A stretch of 64,000 nucleotides of DNA from Pseudomonas cremoris (GTDB lineage Bacteria; Pseudomonadota; Gammaproteobacteria; Pseudomonadales; Pseudomonadaceae): contig NZ_JAAXCY010000001.1 in assembly GCF_014230465.1 (NCBI RefSeq), positions 1 to 64,000 of the forward strand, given 5' to 3'. A program made the translations under genes and the position numbers. Positions 60,485-64,000 of the stretch are shown piece by piece (the first letter of the stretch is position 1; each line of letters opens with the position of its first letter). The notes below the pieces were generated by a model. It had not been told where the DNA came from, ran no database searches, and worked only from the letters and a program-made list of their open reading frames with translations.

Positions 60485-60591
60485 CCCCACACCCTATAAC
60501 TAGAAACAGCCAACACCTAAGCCTCCCCAGTACTGTCAGGAACTCCCACCACCAGGAATGGAAAGCGGCACCTAAACATTGGAGCCTCACC

Positions 60592-63105
60592 ATGTCTCGC
60601 CCTTACACCCGCTTTCGTCCCAGGCTCAGCCTGCTGACTGTTGGCATCCTTGGGCTGTGTGCCCAACACGCGGCCCAGGCTGAAGATAAATCCCTGAGCA
60701 GCGACACCGCCCTGCAAACCGTGGTGGTCACCGGTGCCCGTGACAGCGGCCGCACCGTGGCCAAGAGCCTGGCGCCGATCGACGTGATCAGCGCCGACGA
60801 CCTCGCCCGTTCCGGCAAGCAGAACCTGCGCGATGCCCTGGCCGCCAGCGTTCCGTCCTATACCAACGCGGCAGGTTTTACCGGCGGCACCGGGCTGTCG
60901 GTCAAATCCGCAACCCTGCGCGGCCTGGGCGGCAACCATGTGTTGGTGCTGGTCAACGGCAAGCGCCGCCACAACACGTCGCTGATCTTTGTGCAGACCG
61001 CCGCCACGTCCAGCGGCCAATCGCCTGCCGACCTCGACCTGATCCCTATCGCGGCGGTAGACCACGTCGAAGTGCTGCGTGACGGCGCAGCGGCGCAGTA
61101 CGGGTCGGATGCGATTGCGGGGGTGATCAACATCATCCTCAAGCGCAACCATTCCGGCGGCAGCGGCAGCGCGTTGTACGGTCAATACGCCAACCGTGTG
61201 GGTGGCAAGGGCAACTTCGGTGCGCGGGGCCAAGGCCAGGTCAACCAGGGTTTCGAGTTGCCCAATGACGGTTTCTTCAGCCTCAGTGCCGACGTCGGCA
61301 TCCAGGAAAGCTCCAACGTGGCCGGCGCGGTGCCGGATCGCACCAGCATCTATTTCCGCCAGAACGGCCAGCCCGACCCGCGCGAGACCAGCGAGAGCCG
61401 CTATCGCCAGCAGTTGGGCCAGCCGCGTTCGCAAACCTATAACTTCGGCTACAACGCCGAGCTGCCGCTGAATGAGGACTACACGCTGTACTCGTTCTCG
61501 ACCCTCAGCCATCGCAACTCCACCAGTTGGGGCACCTACCGCACGGCCAACTCGCCACAGAATATTGTCTCGGTGTACCCGGACGGTTTCTCGCCGCGTT
61601 TCGTCGTGGAAGAAGACGACTTCCAGAGCGTGTTCGGCGTGCGCAACGACGACCTGCTCGGCTGGGCCTGGGACCTGAGCACCAGTTATGGCTACAACAA
61701 CGCCAACACCCGCAACGAACGTTCGCTGAACCCGTCACTGGGGCCGAACAGCCCACAGAATATGGACGGCGGTAACCTGATCGCCAGCCAGTGGACCAAC
61801 AACCTCGACCTGACCCGCGCGTTCGATACCGGCTTGTTCGCCAAGCCACTGAACGTGTCCACCGGCCTTGAGTTCCGCCGCGACGGCTTTGAGATCCAGG
61901 CCGGCGATTACGCCTCCTATGCCGACGGCGGCTATGTGTTCCCAGCTGGCAGCCCGCTGGCCGGTCAACGTCCCAACCCCGGCGCGCCTGGGTTGGTAGG
62001 TTTCACCCCGGCGGACGCGCACAACTACTCGCGTACCAACACCGCAGGCTATGTGGATTTCAGCCAGAGCGTCACCGATAAGTGGGACGTCAGCCTGGCC
62101 GGGCGTTTTGAGCACTACAGCGATTTTGGCGACACCGGCAGCGGTAAGTTCTCTACTCGCTATGCGTTCACTCCACAGTTCGCCATGCGCGGTACGGTGA
62201 GCAACGGTTTCCGTGCGCCGTCCCTGCAACAGCAGTTCTATTCGTCGTCGCTGACGGCCTGGCGCACCAGCCCCCTCAACGGGCAATTGGAACAGGCCAC
62301 CACGCGCTACGTGACGGTCAACGACGCCGCCGGCCAGGCGCTGGGCGCCAAGCAGCTCAAGCCTGAACGCTCGATGAACTACAGCCTCGGGTTTGTCGCC
62401 ACGCCCACCGAGAACCTGGACGTCACCGTCGACCTGTACCAGATCGACATCAAGGACCGCATCCTGCAGACCAGTAACCTGCAAGGCACCGCCGTGTCCA
62501 ATGTGCTCGCTGCCAACGGCCTGAACCCGAACCAGATCGTCTCGTACTTCGGCAACCTGGCCGACACCCGCACCCGTGGCATCGACCTGGTGGCGGACTA
62601 TCGCTATGACTTGGGCCGCTACGGCAAGACCAAGTGGACCTTGCTCAGCAACCAGAGCCTGCAGACCATCGAGAAAATCAAGGAGCCGGCAGCGCTGGCC
62701 GGTACCGGTGTCAGCGCCGTGGGCCGCGACCGCCAGGGCAACCTGACCTCGGCGTATCCGAAGAACACCACCTCGCTGAATGCCGCCTGGCAACTGGGGA
62801 ATTTCGAGGTCAATCTCAAGGAAACCCGTTACTCCAAGGTCACCGGGCGCAACCAGATTGCGGCCAGCCGCGATGAAGTGGTCAAGCCAGCGTTCATTAC
62901 CGACCTGAGCGTGGGTTACTGGTTGAGCGACACCGTGAAAGTCACCGTGGGCGGCGAGAACATCTTCGACAAACGCCCCGAGCAGTTGAATGACGAGGCC
63001 AAGCGCTTCTATTTCTTCCCCACCGACAACCCGACCTACAGCTGGTACTCGCCCTACGGCCTGGAAGGCGCGTACTACTTCGCTAAAGTCGACGTGAGCT
63101 GGTAA
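60592..63105 (+). CDS. TonB-dependent outer-membrane receptor (paralogue 3)
   Basis: Outer-membrane receptor of 837 aa. A basic start (MSRPYTRFRPRLSLL) leads into a signal peptide ending near AAQA (residue 27), then a TonB box LQTVVVTGAR. The plug has LVNGKRRHNTSLIF and DHVEVLRDGAAAQYGSDAIA. The barrel ends FAKVDVSW. It is a paralogue of the 6.6- and 19.0-kb receptors but accompanies CoA-dependent catabolism, not an LLM monooxygenase. Its stop overlaps the next start (TAATG), so it is coupled to the inner-membrane importer. The start at 60592 is chosen because the longer frame overlaps the hydratase gene. Confidence 0.92.
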   Translation: MSRPYTRFRPRLSLLTVGILGLCAQHAAQAEDKSLSSDTALQTVVVTGARDSGRTVAKSLAPIDVISADDLARSGKQNLRDALAASVPSYTNAAGFTGGTGLSVKSATLRGLGGNHVLVLVNGKRRHNTSLIFVQTAATSSGQSPADLDLIPIAAVDHVEVLRDGAAAQYGSDAIAGVINIILKRNHSGGSGSALYGQYANRVGGKGNFGARGQGQVNQGFELPNDGFFSLSADVGIQESSNVAGAVPDRTSIYFRQNGQPDPRETSESRYRQQLGQPRSQTYNFGYNAELPLNEDYTLYSFSTLSHRNSTSWGTYRTANSPQNIVSVYPDGFSPRFVVEEDDFQSVFGVRNDDLLGWAWDLSTSYGYNNANTRNERSLNPSLGPNSPQNMDGGNLIASQWTNNLDLTRAFDTGLFAKPLNVSTGLEFRRDGFEIQAGDYASYADGGYVFPAGSPLAGQRPNPGAPGLVGFTPADAHNYSRTNTAGYVDFSQSVTDKWDVSLAGRFEHYSDFGDTGSGKFSTRYAFTPQFAMRGTVSNGFRAPSLQQQFYSSSLTAWRTSPLNGQLEQATTRYVTVNDAAGQALGAKQLKPERSMNYSLGFVATPTENLDVTVDLYQIDIKDRILQTSNLQGTAVSNVLAANGLNPNQIVSYFGNLADTRTRGIDLVADYRYDLGRYGKTKWTLLSNQSLQTIEKIKEPAALAGTGVSAVGRDRQGNLTSAYPKNTTSLNAAWQLGNFEVNLKETRYSKVTGRNQIAASRDEVVKPAFITDLSVGYWLSDTVKVTVGGENIFDKRPEQLNDEAKRFYFFPTDNPTYSWYSPYGLEGAYYFAKVDVSW

Positions 63106-64000
63106 TGACTAACTTCGAACGCCCGCAAGCTGCCTTCGACCAGCGCCTGTACCGCAAACTGGCGTGGCGGATCATGCCGTTCCTGTTCCTGTGCTTCGTG
63201 CTCAATTGGCTGGACCGGGTCAACATCAGCTTTGCGCACTTGCAGTTCAAGACCGACCTGAACATCAGCGACGCCACGTTCGGCATCATCGTCGGGGTGT
63301 TCTCCATCGGCTACCTGCTGTTCGAGATTCCCAGCAACCTGCTGCTGGAAAAGATCGGCGCAAAAAAAACCATGATGCGCATCATGGTGTTGTGGGGACT
63401 GGTGACCATCGCCACCGCGTTTGCCCAGACCCCGGCGCAGTTCTATGTGCTGCGGGTGTTGTTGGGGGCGGCCGAGGCCGGGTTCTTTCCGGGGGTGATC
63501 CTGTACCTCACCTACTGGTTCCCGGCCAGCCATCGGGCGCGCATCACCTCGCGCTTCATCATGGCGATTGCGGTGTGCGGGATCATCGGCGGGCCGCTGT
63601 CGACCAGCATCATGGGGCACTTCGCAGGCGTCGGCGGGTTTACCGGCTGGCAATGGCTGTTCGTGATCACCGGCATTCCGCCGGTGCTCGCGGGGTTGTT
63701 TGCCTGGTACTGGCTGGACGATAAACCGGCGTCGGCCAAGTGGCTGAGCGCGGATGAAAAAGCCGCCATCGAACGGGCCCTGGCCCATGAACGCCAGCAG
63801 CGAAAACCCGGCGGGCATACGCGTTTTGTCGAAGCGCTGAAGGACCGCAAGGTGTGGTTCATCACCCTGGCGTACTGCCTGACCATCATGTGCACCGGCA
63901 ACGTCACCAATATCTGGGCGCCGTCGATCATCCGTGATTCGGGAGTGAGCAACCTGGGGCAACTGGGCTTGCTGTCGGCCCTGCCCTACGTGGTTGGCGT
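63105..64000 (+). CDS. MFS transporter of the anion:cation symporter (ACS) type, partial
   Basis: The first 298 residues of an inner-membrane importer that runs off the window end. Seen are RIMPFLFLCFVLNWLDRVNI (ACS helix 1), GYLLFEIPSNLLLEKIGAKK, RVLLGAAEAGFFPGVILYLT then WFP, and GIIGGPLSTSIMGHFAGVGG, all standard for the tartrate/phthalate/hydroxyphenylacetate/galactonate symporter group. The start ATG overlaps the receptor stop. The pair would carry one organic acid across both membranes for the adjacent catabolic genes. Confidence 0.92.
   Translation, partial: MTNFERPQAAFDQRLYRKLAWRIMPFLFLCFVLNWLDRVNISFAHLQFKTDLNISDATFGIIVGVFSIGYLLFEIPSNLLLEKIGAKKTMMRIMVLWGLVTIATAFAQTPAQFYVLRVLLGAAEAGFFPGVILYLTYWFPASHRARITSRFIMAIAVCGIIGGPLSTSIMGHFAGVGGFTGWQWLFVITGIPPVLAGLFAWYWLDDKPASAKWLSADEKAAIERALAHERQQRKPGGHTRFVEALKDRKVWFITLAYCLTIMCTGNVTNIWAPSIIRDSGVSNLGQLGLLSALPYVVG

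Noticed and set aside
63164..63724. 186-codon plus-strand frame near the window end
   Set aside because: It is out of frame with the clear MFS protein that starts at 63105 and runs off the end.
1..64000. Search by eye for CRISPR arrays, tRNA/rRNA genes, transposases, integrases and phage genes
   Set aside because: None seen; the only repeats are REPINs and the palindromic elements.

Overview
The window is high-GC bacterial DNA that looks like a Pseudomonas of the fluorescens group. The reasons are inverted pairs of the REP core GTGGGAGCGGGCTTGCTCGC, tight ATGA-overlapping operons, many TonB-dependent receptors, and proteins resembling Pseudomonas families. This is inferred from reading only; no search was run. 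It is an accessory, nutrient-scavenging stretch with no rRNA, tRNA, CRISPR, transposase or prophage that I can see.

Layout. (1) 0.3-10.9 kb, minus strand: one long operon, class II aldolase > Tat-exported NitT/TauT-type binding protein > TonB receptor > LLM flavin monooxygenase > dipeptide-type ABC importer (binding lipoprotein, two permeases, double ATPase). (2) 11.3-21.4 kb, minus: TonB receptor > polar amino-acid-type ABC importer > flavin amine oxidase > RidA > (REPIN) > second LLM monooxygenase > DHA2-type MFS pump. (3) 22.6-32.4 kb, minus: a complete eleven-gene type II secretion operon, gspE-F-G-H-I-J-K-L-M-C-D, without its own prepilin peptidase. A small exported protein lies upstream, then a secreted GH3 glycosidase with a PA14 insert (33.3-36.0 kb, plus). 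(4) 36.7-43.0 kb: a LacI-TetR regulator pair divergent from a third TonB receptor > LLM monooxygenase > SsuA-like binding protein operon, with a perfect LacI-type operator between them. (5) 43.1-49.4 kb, minus: FecBCDE ferric-citrate-type importer plus an STN-bearing siderophore receptor. (6) 49.6-54.4 kb, minus: GntR regulator, amino-acid ABC importer and gamma-glutamyltransferase. (7) 54.7-64 kb: SDR, CmcJ/NvfI-like oxygenase, IclR regulator, acyl-CoA ligase, zinc alcohol dehydrogenase, enoyl-CoA hydratase, TonB receptor and an MFS importer cut by the window end. This looks like an uptake-plus-CoA-dependent catabolic locus.

How the genes work together. Regions 1, 2 and 4 repeat one theme: an outer-membrane TonB receptor, a periplasmic binding protein or ABC importer, and a cytoplasmic FMN-dependent monooxygenase of the NtaA/SnaA/DszA type. 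That pattern fits scavenging of organosulfur or amine compounds under starvation. The two operons in regions 1 and 2 share a 38-bp AT-rich upstream block, suggesting a common regulator.

Between the operons sit composite palindromic repeats bounded by GTRYATATCCGTT inverted ends, two of them with REPINs nested in the middle (11.2, 21.7 and 36.1 kb, plus one arm at the left edge). They lie mainly against gene 3' ends. Start codons were moved inward from the longest open frames wherever a ribosome site, signal peptide or ATGA coupling favoured it.
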